Of a DNA stretch of 64,000 nt, positions 16,537-25,471 are shown in pieces. The translations under genes were made by a program, and so were the position numbers. Source of the stretch: Lachnospiraceae bacterium (GTDB taxonomy: Bacteria > Bacillota_A > Clostridia > Lachnospirales > Lachnospiraceae). Where the stretch lies: contig JAIKXO010000109.1 in assembly GCA_024684065.1 (NCBI GenBank), forward strand, positions 1-64,000, in the 5' to 3' direction. The notes below the pieces were generated by a model. It saw only the letters and a list, made by a program, of their open reading frames with translations. It did no database searches and was not told the origin of the DNA. The stretch's first letter is position 1; each line of letters opens with the position of its first letter.

Positions 16537-18087
16537 ATGAACCTTCTTATCGTAGATGACGAAAAGCTGACAAGGGAAGGTCTTTTGGAGACCATAGATT
16601 TTAAGCGCCTTGGCATTGACCGGACCGAGACTGCGGAGGATGGCATGGCGGGGCTTTCATTATGCAAAAGCTTCAGGCCGGATATAGTCCTCACTGATGT
16701 GCGTATGCCTAAAATGGACGGGATCAGGATGATGGAGGTTATCCAGGAAAACCTTCCTGACTGTGCCGTCATTTTTATGAGCGGGTTTTCGGATAAGGAA
16801 TATTTAAAGGCTGCGATAAAGCTGCGCGCGGTAAGCTATGTCGAAAAACCCATCGATACGGAGGAGCTTACGGAGGCTTTATCTGATGCCCTGAAGCAGG
16901 TTAAGGAGAGAAAATCTTCAAAGCTCGGAATTGAAGCAAGTGCCAGCCATTCTGATTTTTCGCTGGCGTACAGGCTTTTAAAACAGCAGGAGAAGGGACC
17001 GGAAGAGATCAAAGCCGACAGTTTCAGTTTTGATGTAAAGGAATATAATAACTGTTTTTCGGTCATAATCAGATGCTATGATCCTTCGATATCATTTACC
17101 GAGGAGGATGCCGGGAAGCTGTCCGGGCTTATTGAGCCTGTAGTAAAACAGAATAAGCTTAAAAAGCTATATACGGTAAATAATCCCTTATTTGTTTTTC
17201 ATTTCTTTTCAAAAGACGGGCTTAATGAAGGAAGGGTAAGGTATTTCGGGGACTGTCTCCTAGAGAAGCTTGGCTCTGCCTATGATGGTTTTCATGTGGT
17301 GATCGGCAGGCAGGTGAAGGGTTTTAAAGAGCTTTCGCATTCCTATAATACCGCCGTGATAAATCTGCAGCAGTGTTTTTTCATGGAAAAAAATACCTGC
17401 GTCCTGTACAGACATATTTCCGGAAAAACGGAATTTAAAAGCCTTAACGAATCGGAGCGTTTTAATTCCTTTAAGGCGCTTCTTCTGGGGGAAAACAGGG
17501 AGGGTGTAAGGGGTTTCCTTAAAGACATCCTTTCGGAGCTTACCGGAAATGATTACATCCTTCCCAATCAGGCGAGGGAGTTTTATTACAGGCTGTTTAA
17601 TATCATCATAGAGTCAGGGACGGAGTTTAAACTTCCCAGGGAGAAATATCTGCCGGGCGCGGATCTGTGGGAGCAGGTGGCCGCCTGCAATTCTGTATTT
17701 GAACTCGATGATATGCTCACGGAGTGCACAGGGCTTTTCTTTGAAGGCCTTAAGAGTTCACGCAGCGAATCTGCGGTAGTCTATTCGATCAAATCTTATA
17801 TTTCAGAGAATTACACGAATATGGATCTTTCCATCATGGCTGTCAGCGATCATGTGAAGCTGTCATCCTCTTATGTCTGTACCCTTTTCAAATCAGAGAC
17901 CGGAATAACGCTCAATCAGTATATTACCGAGTACAGGCTTTCAAGGGCCAGGGAGCTTCTCTCGGATCCAAGGAACCGGATCGTAGAGATCGCGGAAAGG
18001 GTCGGATATTCCGACAGCAATTATTTTTCGAAGATCTTCAGAAAAAGCTTTGGGCTGTCGCCGTCTGAATACAGGGAGAGCCTATGA
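16537..18087 (+). CDS. YesN-type response regulator (REC plus AraC HTH)
   Basis: A 516-residue DNA-binding response regulator. The N-terminal receiver (1-120) has the acidic pair VDDE, the phospho-acceptor Asp in VLTDVRMPKMDG and YVEKP. A long middle region without a recognised fold follows. Two AraC-type helix-turn-helix motifs end the protein (about 415-516), with RVGYSDSNYFSKIFRKSFGLSPSEYR. Its stop overlaps the sensor kinase start (ATGA). This pair lies directly before a sugar importer and mutarotase, and AraC-type regulators bind paired half-sites about 20 bp apart, as found at the importer and rhaA promoters. A role as activator of rhamnose genes is inferred. Confidence 0.92.
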   Translation: MNLLIVDDEKLTREGLLETIDFKRLGIDRTETAEDGMAGLSLCKSFRPDIVLTDVRMPKMDGIRMMEVIQENLPDCAVIFMSGFSDKEYLKAAIKLRAVSYVEKPIDTEELTEALSDALKQVKERKSSKLGIEASASHSDFSLAYRLLKQQEKGPEEIKADSFSFDVKEYNNCFSVIIRCYDPSISFTEEDAGKLSGLIEPVVKQNKLKKLYTVNNPLFVFHFFSKDGLNEGRVRYFGDCLLEKLGSAYDGFHVVIGRQVKGFKELSHSYNTAVINLQQCFFMEKNTCVLYRHISGKTEFKSLNESERFNSFKALLLGENREGVRGFLKDILSELTGNDYILPNQAREFYYRLFNIIIESGTEFKLPREKYLPGADLWEQVAACNSVFELDDMLTECTGLFFEGLKSSRSESAVVYSIKSYISENYTNMDLSIMAVSDHVKLSSSYVCTLFKSETGITLNQYITEYRLSRARELLSDPRNRIVEIAERVGYSDSNYFSKIFRKSFGLSPSEYRESL

Positions 18088-19958
18088 AGAAACGGGCTTT
18101 AAGGCTGACCATCAGGCAGAAGTTCTATATCTTAAACGGTATTTTTCTGATCATGCTCATTATCATTTTCGTTGCCGCGTTTAAGGAGGTCAGAAGGAGC
18201 ATTGAGGAGACCACGATAGCCTCCGAGGGGGTCCTTTTGGGGCAGACCTCCAACACCATCGAGCTTCTTGCCGAGGAAGCCCAGACCATAGCAGGCAGCA
18301 TCGCCTCACAGCCGCTTCTCTACAGAATGGTCAATTCAAGGGATCTGAATCTTTTCCTGGAAGAGAATGATACCGCGGTTTATGCCAGGGATTTTTTCTC
18401 AGAGATCGAAACTGTCACGAAATCTGAAATGTTTTCAAGTATTCATATCTATCTTGCTCCAAAATACGAGGCCGTGGAAAAAGCATATGAATTTGCCGGA
18501 GTATTCCGGCCGGTTTCAGATATAATGGGATCCTACTGGTATGGGATCTTTGCCGGAAAGCCTCTTCTCTACTCCCTTTTCTGTCCCGATTTTTATCTGA
18601 CCCATAGGGAGATAGGATCATTCGGAAGTCCCGCATATATACAGAGGCTTACCCTTACGGGACAGCAGACTGATGAGGTGGGATATATCGCCGTATATTT
18701 TAAACCCGGCTATATCAGGCAGATACTTGAAACGAATGAGCCCGGGGAGGGGAGCGTATACTATATCGTGAACAGCAGGCAGTCCACTGTGGCATCTACC
18801 GACGAGGAGCTTTCAGGAAGGTATCATATGGATTACGAGGTGATCCCCGAGATCATCGGGATCAGGGAAGAATACAGGCAGACCGTGATATCCGGCGAAA
18901 GGATGTATCTTGCTTACAATAATATAGCAAATACCGACTGGAGGCTTGTCTCGGGGATACCTGTTTCGAGTATCCATGCCAGGGAGCAGGGAAGAATGAT
19001 AAGGCAGTTCGGGCTTCTGCTCCTGCTTTTTGCCGCTACGGTCATTATCCAGATCATTATTTCAAGGAATATAAGCAGCAGGATAATAAGGGTCTCCCAG
19101 CAGATGAATAAGGATCCTGATGCCCCGCTTGCAAAGCTTGCTGCAGATGAGAGCGGAGATGAGATAGGACAGCTTGTGGATACATATAATCAGATGGTCG
19201 ACAGGATATCATTTCTTGTGGCAAGCGAACGGGAGACTGCCGACAGGCTTAAGGTCTCGGAGGTCAATGCCCTTCAGAGCCAGATCAATCCCCATTTTCT
19301 ATACAATATGCTTGATATGATAAACTGGCAGGCCAAAAAGGGAAATTCCGAGGCGGTATCCAGGGCGGTACAGTCTCTTTCAAGGTTTTACAGGCTCGTG
19401 CTTTCAAGCAGGGGAATCCTCATTCCCGTGAGAGATGAGCTCAGGCATGTGGAGCTTTATATAGAGCTTCAGAATATGCGTTACGAAGATAAGGTTAATT
19501 TCATCATAGATGTGCCGGATGAGCTCATGGACTGTAAGATACCGAAGCTCGTTCTCCAGCCCATGGTTGAGAATTCCCTGATCCACGGGATCTTTGAAAA
19601 GGAATCTCCGTCGGGAACGGTGGTGATAATGGCCTGGGAGGAGATAAACGAGGGAACGGGACGGGATGACGTGGTCATAACCGTATCCGATGACGGAGCG
19701 GGGATCGATGATGATAAGCTGGCGGATCTTAAGAGGGTCTTAAGCCTTGCGGCGAAGGGGATAAAACCTGATGAATCAGAAGATGAAGCGGGGTCCGGTT
19801 CATATGTTGCGGTTTATAATACCGAACAAAGGCTGAATCTCCTGTTTGGGCCTGAATACGGTTTAACTTACAGGAGGAATGAGCCGGAAGGGACTGAGGT
19901 TGAGATAAGGATCCCCAGACTTTTAGAGGACAGAATGGATATGTCCGGCAGATCCTGA
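18084..19958 (+). CDS. YesM-type sensor histidine kinase
   Basis: A 624-residue membrane sensor. One membrane segment near residues 13-32 and a second near 305-322 enclose an extracytoplasmic dCache-like sensing region. A HAMP domain follows (about 323-380), then the HisKA_7TM/YesM-type phospho-acceptor region (LQSQINPHFLYNMLDMI, His in NPHF) and an ATPase domain with VENSLIHGI and DDGAGIDDD. It overlaps the yesN-like gene by four bases and is probably the cognate kinase. Its position before the importer suggests that it senses the transported sugar or a related glycan; this is inferred from context. Confidence 0.92.
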   Translation: MKKRALRLTIRQKFYILNGIFLIMLIIIFVAAFKEVRRSIEETTIASEGVLLGQTSNTIELLAEEAQTIAGSIASQPLLYRMVNSRDLNLFLEENDTAVYARDFFSEIETVTKSEMFSSIHIYLAPKYEAVEKAYEFAGVFRPVSDIMGSYWYGIFAGKPLLYSLFCPDFYLTHREIGSFGSPAYIQRLTLTGQQTDEVGYIAVYFKPGYIRQILETNEPGEGSVYYIVNSRQSTVASTDEELSGRYHMDYEVIPEIIGIREEYRQTVISGERMYLAYNNIANTDWRLVSGIPVSSIHAREQGRMIRQFGLLLLLFAATVIIQIIISRNISSRIIRVSQQMNKDPDAPLAKLAADESGDEIGQLVDTYNQMVDRISFLVASERETADRLKVSEVNALQSQINPHFLYNMLDMINWQAKKGNSEAVSRAVQSLSRFYRLVLSSRGILIPVRDELRHVELYIELQNMRYEDKVNFIIDVPDELMDCKIPKLVLQPMVENSLIHGIFEKESPSGTVVIMAWEEINEGTGRDDVVITVSDDGAGIDDDKLADLKRVLSLAAKGIKPDESEDEAGSGSYVAVYNTEQRLNLLFGPEYGLTYRRNEPEGTEVEIRIPRLLEDRMDMSGRS

Positions 19959-20000
19959 TCCGGTAAAAACCTGCGGGAAAACACAGATCTGTGTATTAAA

Positions 20001-20058
20001 ATATTCCCCAGATTATGAAAATTTTCCTCTTATTTATTTATAAGCCTGATTTTATACT
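20001..20058 (+). promoter_or_regulatory. Importer promoter with shared regulon box
   Basis: Block 20001-20032 is identical at 27 of 32 positions to 33530-33561 before rhaA. It has two half-sites, TTCCCC and TTTCCTC, 20 bp apart, around GATTATGAA. A TATACT -10 box (20053-20058) lies exactly 47 bp after the first CCCC, as in rhaA. No good -35 is present, which fits activator dependence. Confidence 0.75.
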
Positions 20059-20097
20059 TAGTTTATAATGGTGTTTTTTAGAAAGGAGGGTGTATTC

Positions 20098-21609
20098 GTG
20101 GCAGAGGATTTGATTCTTGAGCTAAAGGGTATCACCAAGATCTTTCCGGGCGTGAAGGCGCTTGACAATGTGCAGTTTCAGCTGCGCCGCGGGGAGATCC
20201 ATGCTCTGATGGGCGAGAACGGCGCCGGAAAATCTACTTTTATTAAGGTTATTACCGGTGTTCATCAGGCCGAGGAAGGGCAGATGTTTTTAAACGGGCA
20301 GGAGGTGCATTTCAAGGGGACTCAGGAAGCGCAGGCGGCAGGGATAGCTGCTGTATACCAGATCCCTACTTCCTATATGGAGCTGACTGTTACCGAGAAT
20401 ATCTTTATCGGACACGAGATTATCAAAAACGGAATGATCCAGTGGAGGGAGATGAATAAGAAGGCTGAAGAGCTTCTTGCAAGGCTTCATGCCAACTTTA
20501 AGGTTACCGAGGAGGTCGGGGCGCTGACTATAGCCCAGCAGCAGATGGTAGAGATCGCAAAGGCTCTTTCTACCGACGCTAAGATCATCATCTTAGACGA
20601 GCCGACGGCTGCCCTTACCACCAACGAATCGGAGGAGCTGTACAGGATAGTGGATGAGCTTCATGAACAGGGCGTTTCCGTTATTTTCATATCCCACAGG
20701 ATGGAGGATATGTACAGGCTGGCTCAGAGGGTTACCGTATTCAGAGATTCCAAATACATAAATACCTTCGATGTGGATTCCATAACCGACAAGGATCTGA
20801 TCAAGGCTATGGTGGGCCGCGAGATCACCGATATGTATCCCAAACCGAAGGTCCAGATCGGCCAGGAGATATTTAAGATAGAGAATTTCTCGAGGCTCGG
20901 GTATTTCAAGGATGTAAGCCTTAATGTGAGAGCAGGCGAGATAGTCGGCCTTACGGGGTTGGTGGGAGCCGGGCGTACGGAAACCTTCCAATGCGTCTGC
21001 GGTATAGAGAAGCCTGATTCCGGAAAGGTTTACATGAACGGGAAAGAGGTTGTCGTAAAGAAGCCCAGGGACGCCATGGACGCGGGGATCATTTTGCTTC
21101 CCGAGGACAGACGCCGCCAGGGGCTCATCATGAGCTGGAGCCTTTGTGATAACGTTACCCTCCCCATAATAGACAAGCTTTCCGACAGTAAGAAGTTTAT
21201 CGATCATAAAAAGGAATATGAGCTTTCAAAGAGCCGGCTTGAAGACGTTGATACGAAGGCGGTGTCTATCTTTGACAAGGCGAGCACTCTTTCAGGCGGA
21301 AACCAGCAGAAAGTTGTGGTTGCCAAGGCTCTTGCCCAGGATCACATGAAGGTCGTGGTAATGGACGAGCCCACCAAGGGCGTGGATGTCGGCGCCAAAT
21401 CCGAGATCTACGCGATCATGGGAGAGCTTGCCCAGAAGGGCTATGGGATCATCCTTATCTCTTCCGAAATGCCGGAGATCCTCGGAATGAGCGACAGGAT
21501 CTATGTTATGTGCCAGGGACGCGTTACCGGGTGCCTTAGCAGGGAAGAGGTAACTCAGGAGAAGATACTTGAGCTTGCCATGGATCAGACCGGAAGGGAG
21601 GTGTCCTAA
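20098..21609 (+). CDS. Sugar ABC importer ATP-binding protein (two ATPase domains)
   Basis: A 503-residue RbsA/MglA-type double ATPase. The first domain has Walker A GENGAGKSTF, signature region LTIAQQQMVEIAKAL and Walker B IIILDEPTAAL. The second has GLVGAGRTE in place of a full Walker A, LSGGNQQKVVVAKAL and VVVMDEPTKGVDVG, the usual degenerate second site of this family. The GTG at 20098 is chosen because AAAGGAGGG (20082-20090) lies seven bases upstream. It powers uptake through the two permeases that follow. Rhamnose is the likely substrate because the operon ends with rhaM and shares a promoter box with rhaA. Confidence 0.93.
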   Translation: MAEDLILELKGITKIFPGVKALDNVQFQLRRGEIHALMGENGAGKSTFIKVITGVHQAEEGQMFLNGQEVHFKGTQEAQAAGIAAVYQIPTSYMELTVTENIFIGHEIIKNGMIQWREMNKKAEELLARLHANFKVTEEVGALTIAQQQMVEIAKALSTDAKIIILDEPTAALTTNESEELYRIVDELHEQGVSVIFISHRMEDMYRLAQRVTVFRDSKYINTFDVDSITDKDLIKAMVGREITDMYPKPKVQIGQEIFKIENFSRLGYFKDVSLNVRAGEIVGLTGLVGAGRTETFQCVCGIEKPDSGKVYMNGKEVVVKKPRDAMDAGIILLPEDRRRQGLIMSWSLCDNVTLPIIDKLSDSKKFIDHKKEYELSKSRLEDVDTKAVSIFDKASTLSGGNQQKVVVAKALAQDHMKVVVMDEPTKGVDVGAKSEIYAIMGELAQKGYGIILISSEMPEILGMSDRIYVMCQGRVTGCLSREEVTQEKILELAMDQTGREVS

Positions 21610-22590
21610 ATGGAACAGAAATCTTTGTTAAAAAAGATCACAGGCTCCCGTGAGGCAAGCCTTGTGATAGTCCTTATAATAATGTTGATCATTATTTCGA
21701 TATTCAGCCCTTCTTTCCTTTCTCCCACGAACCTGGGGCAGATATTCAGAAATAATACCCTTACGATGCTGATGGCTCTTGGGATGCTCTGTGTTATGTT
21801 AACCGCAGGGATCGATATTTCCATCACTTCAACACTTGCTTTTGCGGGTATGAGCATAGGACTCCTGCAGAAATATGATGTTATACACAACACCTTCCTG
21901 CTTTTTGTGATAGGTGCTCTCATAGGGCTTTGCTGCGGTCTTTTGAACGGGCTTATCATTTCCAAGGGAAAGATCGCCCCGATCATCTGTACGATGGGCT
22001 TTATGTATGTATGGAGAGGGATGGCTTACGTTATTTCGGATAATAACTGGGCTTCGGGCCAGGATGTTTCAGGCTTTTCGGATTTCGGAAAGGACGGGTC
22101 CCCCGGACCTTATATTATCCTGGTCATTGCATATGTGATCTTCTTTATTGTCATGAAGTGGACAAAGTTCGGCAGAAGCATATACGCGGTCGGCTCAAAT
22201 CCCGAGGCTGCCCAGATATCCGGTATAAATGTTGATAAGGTGCTTATTTCCGTGTATACGATCATGGGTCTTTTGGCAGGGCTTGCAGGCGTGCTTTCGG
22301 TTTCGATCTATGCTTCTGCGCAGCCTAACATGCAGTATGGAAAGGAAATGGACGTTATAGCGGCCTGTGTCATCGGCGGCGTTTCAATGAGCGGAGGAAG
22401 AGGCTCAGTCGTTGGAACCTTCCTTGGGGCTCTTATCATAAGCATCATTGCCAAGGCTCTTCCTCTTGTCGGTATCGATGCGATAGCCCAGAACCTTATC
22501 AAGGGTATCATCATCGTATTCGTTGTCATCTTAAATGTTATCACGCAGAGGACAATGGATCGTCAGAATCTGTTAAGGAGGGAGATGTAA
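21610..22590 (+). CDS. Sugar ABC importer permease (RbsC family), first
   Basis: A 326-residue inner-membrane permease with about eight to ten hydrophobic segments. Family landmarks are LMALGMLCVMLTAGIDIS, GLCCGLLNGLIISKGKIAPII and CVIGGVSMSGGRGSVVGTFLGAL, typical of ribose/xylose/rhamnose type permeases. It starts right after the ATPase stop (the TAA ends at 21609 and the ATG begins at 21610) with GGAGG inside the ATPase gene. It pairs with the next gene as a heterodimeric channel. Confidence 0.93.
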   Translation: MEQKSLLKKITGSREASLVIVLIIMLIIISIFSPSFLSPTNLGQIFRNNTLTMLMALGMLCVMLTAGIDISITSTLAFAGMSIGLLQKYDVIHNTFLLFVIGALIGLCCGLLNGLIISKGKIAPIICTMGFMYVWRGMAYVISDNNWASGQDVSGFSDFGKDGSPGPYIILVIAYVIFFIVMKWTKFGRSIYAVGSNPEAAQISGINVDKVLISVYTIMGLLAGLAGVLSVSIYASAQPNMQYGKEMDVIAACVIGGVSMSGGRGSVVGTFLGALIISIIAKALPLVGIDAIAQNLIKGIIIVFVVILNVITQRTMDRQNLLRREM

Positions 22591-22592
22591 TC

Positions 22593-23594
22593 ATGGCTGG
22601 AAAATCCGGAAGAACCATTTCGGCTGAGCCGAACAATGGATTAAAAGAAAAGATACTGAGCCTTGAAGGGGCGCTTGTGATCGCCTTCATAGCCATCAAC
22701 ATTCTTGGGCGGATTCTTTCTCCCAACTATAATCTTACGAATGTCATGCGTGAGAGTCCGAGATATCTTGCGGAGATATTCATGCTGTTCGGAATGGGCT
22801 TCATACTTGTGCTCGGAGATATTGATATCTCGGTGGGCGCGATCGTCTGCCTTTCAGCTACGATGGGATGCCTTTCAAGCAACGCGGGGCTTCCGATGGG
22901 TCTTGCGATCCTTATAACGCTTGCGACCGGGCTTGTCTGCGGAATGATAAACGGTTTTATAGCAACAAGGTTTACCGAGCTTCCTACCATGATAGTTACC
23001 CTCGGAACCCAGATAATCTTCAGGGGGATTGCCGAGGTGTCGTTAGGGAGCGGCGGTTCCGCATCCTTAAAGGATTATGAGGGTATCGGGATCTTAAGAG
23101 TCAAGCTCGGGCCTATTCCGCTTGCGTTCTTTCTTATTATATTATGTGCCGTATTCTTTATCATCCTTTTAAGCAGGACGACCTTCGGACGCATGCTTTA
23201 CGCTATTGGCTCAAGCAAAACCGCAGCTAAGTATGCAGGCGTAGAGGTGGAGAAGCTTCGGTTCTTCTGCTTCAGCCTTATAGGATTCTTAGCAGGCGTC
23301 TGCGGTCTCTTTATCTTAGCCTCCACTTATGGGGCGAACACGACCACGGGACAGGGCTTTGAGATGGAAGTCATAGCGATGTGTGTTTTTGGCGGTATCG
23401 CTACCACCGGAGGAAAGGGAAATCTTGTCGGGGCATTTATCTCCGCTCTGATAATCGTATGCTTAAGGATAGCTCTGGGGCAGATAAATATGAACACCCA
23501 GCTTATCCTGGTCATCATAGGGATCATGCTCATCGTTTCGGTCCTTGTACCTTCCTTCAGGCAGAAGTTTCTCATGATGAAGAAGAAGGGATAA
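22593..23594 (+). CDS. Sugar ABC importer permease (RbsC family), second
   Basis: A 333-residue membrane permease similar to its upstream neighbour: FGMGFILVLGDIDISVGAIV, GMINGFIATRFTELPTMIVTL and CVFGGIATTGGKGNLVGAFISAL. Two bases separate it from the first permease, and GGAGG overlaps that gene's end. Two different permease genes in tandem resemble the rhaP/rhaQ arrangement of ABC-type rhamnose importers. After it the operon has a 170-bp gap with a small hairpin. Confidence 0.92.
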   Translation: MAGKSGRTISAEPNNGLKEKILSLEGALVIAFIAINILGRILSPNYNLTNVMRESPRYLAEIFMLFGMGFILVLGDIDISVGAIVCLSATMGCLSSNAGLPMGLAILITLATGLVCGMINGFIATRFTELPTMIVTLGTQIIFRGIAEVSLGSGGSASLKDYEGIGILRVKLGPIPLAFFLIILCAVFFIILLSRTTFGRMLYAIGSSKTAAKYAGVEVEKLRFFCFSLIGFLAGVCGLFILASTYGANTTTGQGFEMEVIAMCVFGGIATTGGKGNLVGAFISALIIVCLRIALGQINMNTQLILVIIGIMLIVSVLVPSFRQKFLMMKKKG

Positions 23595-23713
23595 CCTGTA
23601 ATGCCATTTACGGCACCAACATGATTTTACCCTAAATCAAAAGATTTTACGGTTTAAAAGAAATCTGCGGTTTTATATCATTTAATACATAGTAAGTGTA
23701 TGCTTCACGGCTG

Positions 23714-23728
23714 CACGAGCGGCTCGTG
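23714..23728 (+). other. Small hairpin between permease and binding-protein genes
   Basis: CACGAGC/GCTCGTG inverted repeat without a T-run. Intercistronic hairpins before binding-protein genes often mark RNA processing or stability differences; here that is only a suggestion. Confidence 0.35.
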
Positions 23729-23764
23729 ATGGTATATGTAAAATATTAAAGGAGGAAATTAATT

Positions 23765-24877
23765 ATGAAGAAAAAGGTCATAAGCGTATTGCTCACAGCG
23801 GCAATGGCGACCGGTATCCTGGCGGGCTGTGCGGCTCCTGCGACATCTGCTCCTGCAGCTGATGCGGCTCCGGCAGCAGAGGCTGAGGCTGAAACAGAGG
23901 CTCCCGCGGATGATGCGGCTCCGGCAGCAGAAGGTTCAGGAACCTTCGCGATCGTAACAAAGTCAGCCGGCAATCCTTTCATGGACAGGCTTGCTACAGG
24001 TTTCTCAGAGGTTATCGAGGCGGCCGGCGGTTCTGTTGTAAGACAGGATCCCGAAAGCGCTACCGCAGATGCCCAGATCACTGTTATCCAGTCACTTATC
24101 TCACAGGGCGTTGATACTATCGCCATCAGTGCAAACGACGCTAATGCTCTTATTTCTGTATGTAACGAAGCCAGGGATGCAGGTATCAAGGTTCTTACAC
24201 TTGACTCCGACGTAGATCCCGGCGCACGTGCTGTTTTCTGTAACCAGGCCGGTGTTGAGGCTGTTGGACAGCAGCTCATCGATGCGGTTTATGATCTGAC
24301 AGGCGGCGAAGGACAGTACGCTATCCTTTCAGCTACTTCTCAGGCTACCAACCAGAATGCCTGGATCGATGCCATGAAGGCTATCCAGGAAGGCGACGAC
24401 AAGTATTCAAAGATCGAGCTTGTTGAGGTTGCTTACGGTGATGACGAGCCTCAGAAGTCTACAGACCAGACTCAGGCTCTTCTTCAGAACTATCCTGATC
24501 TTAAGGTTATCTGCGCTCCCACTACTGTAGGTATCGCAGCTGCTGCAAAGGTTCTTCAGGACCAGAAGTCTTCCGTTAAGCTTACAGGCCTTGGACTTCC
24601 TTCAGAGATGGCTGAGTACATCGGTGATGACGATGCTCACAGCTGCCCTTATATGTTCCTTTGGAATCCTATCGACCTTGGAAGACTTGCAGGATATGTC
24701 AGCCTTGCTCTTTATGACGGATCCATCACAGGCGCTGTAGGAGATACCTTCGAGGCACCTACACTTGAGGCAAGCCCTTACACTGTTGTTGACAACGGCA
24801 ACGGCACAGAGATCATCCTTGGACCTCCGTTCAAATTTGATCCCAGCAACATCGACGACTGGAAGACAGTTTACTAA
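23765..24877 (+). CDS. Sugar ABC importer substrate-binding lipoprotein
   Basis: A 370-residue periplasmic-binding-protein-like lipoprotein of the RbsB/RhaS family. The signal peptide ends in GILAGC (Cys21). A low-complexity Ala/Glu/Pro linker (about 24-58) precedes the type 1 binding fold: FAIVTKSAGNPFMDR, LISQGVDTIAISANDANAL and VLTLDSD. The C-terminal half has GLPSEMAEYI and LWNPIDLGRLAGYVSLAL, features seen in rhamnose-binding members. AAAGGAGG precedes the ATG. It delivers substrate to the two permeases. Rhamnose specificity is inferred from the operon. Confidence 0.92.
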   Translation: MKKKVISVLLTAAMATGILAGCAAPATSAPAADAAPAAEAEAETEAPADDAAPAAEGSGTFAIVTKSAGNPFMDRLATGFSEVIEAAGGSVVRQDPESATADAQITVIQSLISQGVDTIAISANDANALISVCNEARDAGIKVLTLDSDVDPGARAVFCNQAGVEAVGQQLIDAVYDLTGGEGQYAILSATSQATNQNAWIDAMKAIQEGDDKYSKIELVEVAYGDDEPQKSTDQTQALLQNYPDLKVICAPTTVGIAAAAKVLQDQKSSVKLTGLGLPSEMAEYIGDDDAHSCPYMFLWNPIDLGRLAGYVSLALYDGSITGAVGDTFEAPTLEASPYTVVDNGNGTEIILGPPFKFDPSNIDDWKTVY

Positions 24878-24899
24878 GATAAGCTGAAAATGTGATAAG

Positions 24900-24932
24900 A
24901 AAGGCACGGTTTATATGGCCGTGCCTTTTTCT
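24900..24932 (+). terminator. Terminator after the binding-protein gene
   Basis: AAAGGCACGG and CCGTGCCTTTTT form a stem with a T-run. It lies before rhaM, so rhaM is expressed by read-through or from its own promoter. Confidence 0.88.
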
Positions 24933-25016
24933 TAAACCGGCGATTCGGTTTACATAACATTGATCCTGAATACTTTAAGTACGTTACGAGCGCAATATGA
25001 AAGGAGTGATTTCACT

Positions 25017-25328
25017 ATGATCAAAGGATTTAAAATGAGGCTTTATCCCGGGAAAGAAGCGGAGTATGAAAAGCGGCACAATGAGCTCTGGCCTGAAATG
25101 CAGGATTCCATCCATAAGCATGGAGGAAAGAACTATTCCATCTTTCTTGACAGGGAAACCCTTACTTTGTTTGGAACGATCGAGATAGAGAGCGAAGAAG
25201 AGTGGGCAAAGCAGGCGGATGAGCCCATAAACAGAAAGTGGTGGGATTTTATGGCGGATATCATGGACACTAATCCTGATAACAGTCCCGTATGCATTGA
25301 TCTTCATCCTGTATTTCATCTGGACTGA
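25017..25328 (+). CDS. rhaM: L-rhamnose mutarotase
   Basis: A 103-residue protein matching RhaM in length and motifs: MRLYPGKEAEYEKRHNELWPEM at the start region and a conserved RKWWDFMADIMDTNPDNSP. RhaM interconverts alpha and beta anomers of L-rhamnose, supplying the form used by rhamnose isomerase. The ATG at 25017 is preceded by AAAGGAG; the longer upstream frame has no ribosome site. It identifies the substrate of the adjacent importer as rhamnose or a closely related deoxy sugar. Confidence 0.93.
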   Translation: MIKGFKMRLYPGKEAEYEKRHNELWPEMQDSIHKHGGKNYSIFLDRETLTLFGTIEIESEEEWAKQADEPINRKWWDFMADIMDTNPDNSPVCIDLHPVFHLD

Positions 25329-25413
25329 GGGGCTCTTTAAAGAAGAAGCATATATCGGTGTGAGGTAATCCGCATCATGCCGAATATAACAGGTTTTTTG
25401 TATGCTGTCATAA

Positions 25414-25455
25414 AAAAATAACCGCACCTGCCAAAGAGGCAGGGCGGTTATTTTA
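25414..25455. terminator. Bidirectional terminator
   Basis: AATAACCGCACCTGCC and GGCAGGGCGGTTATT pair with one bulge, A-rich on one side and T-rich on the other, between the convergent rhaM and symporter genes. Confidence 0.85.
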
Positions 25456-25471
25456 ATATGAAAAGATCAGA

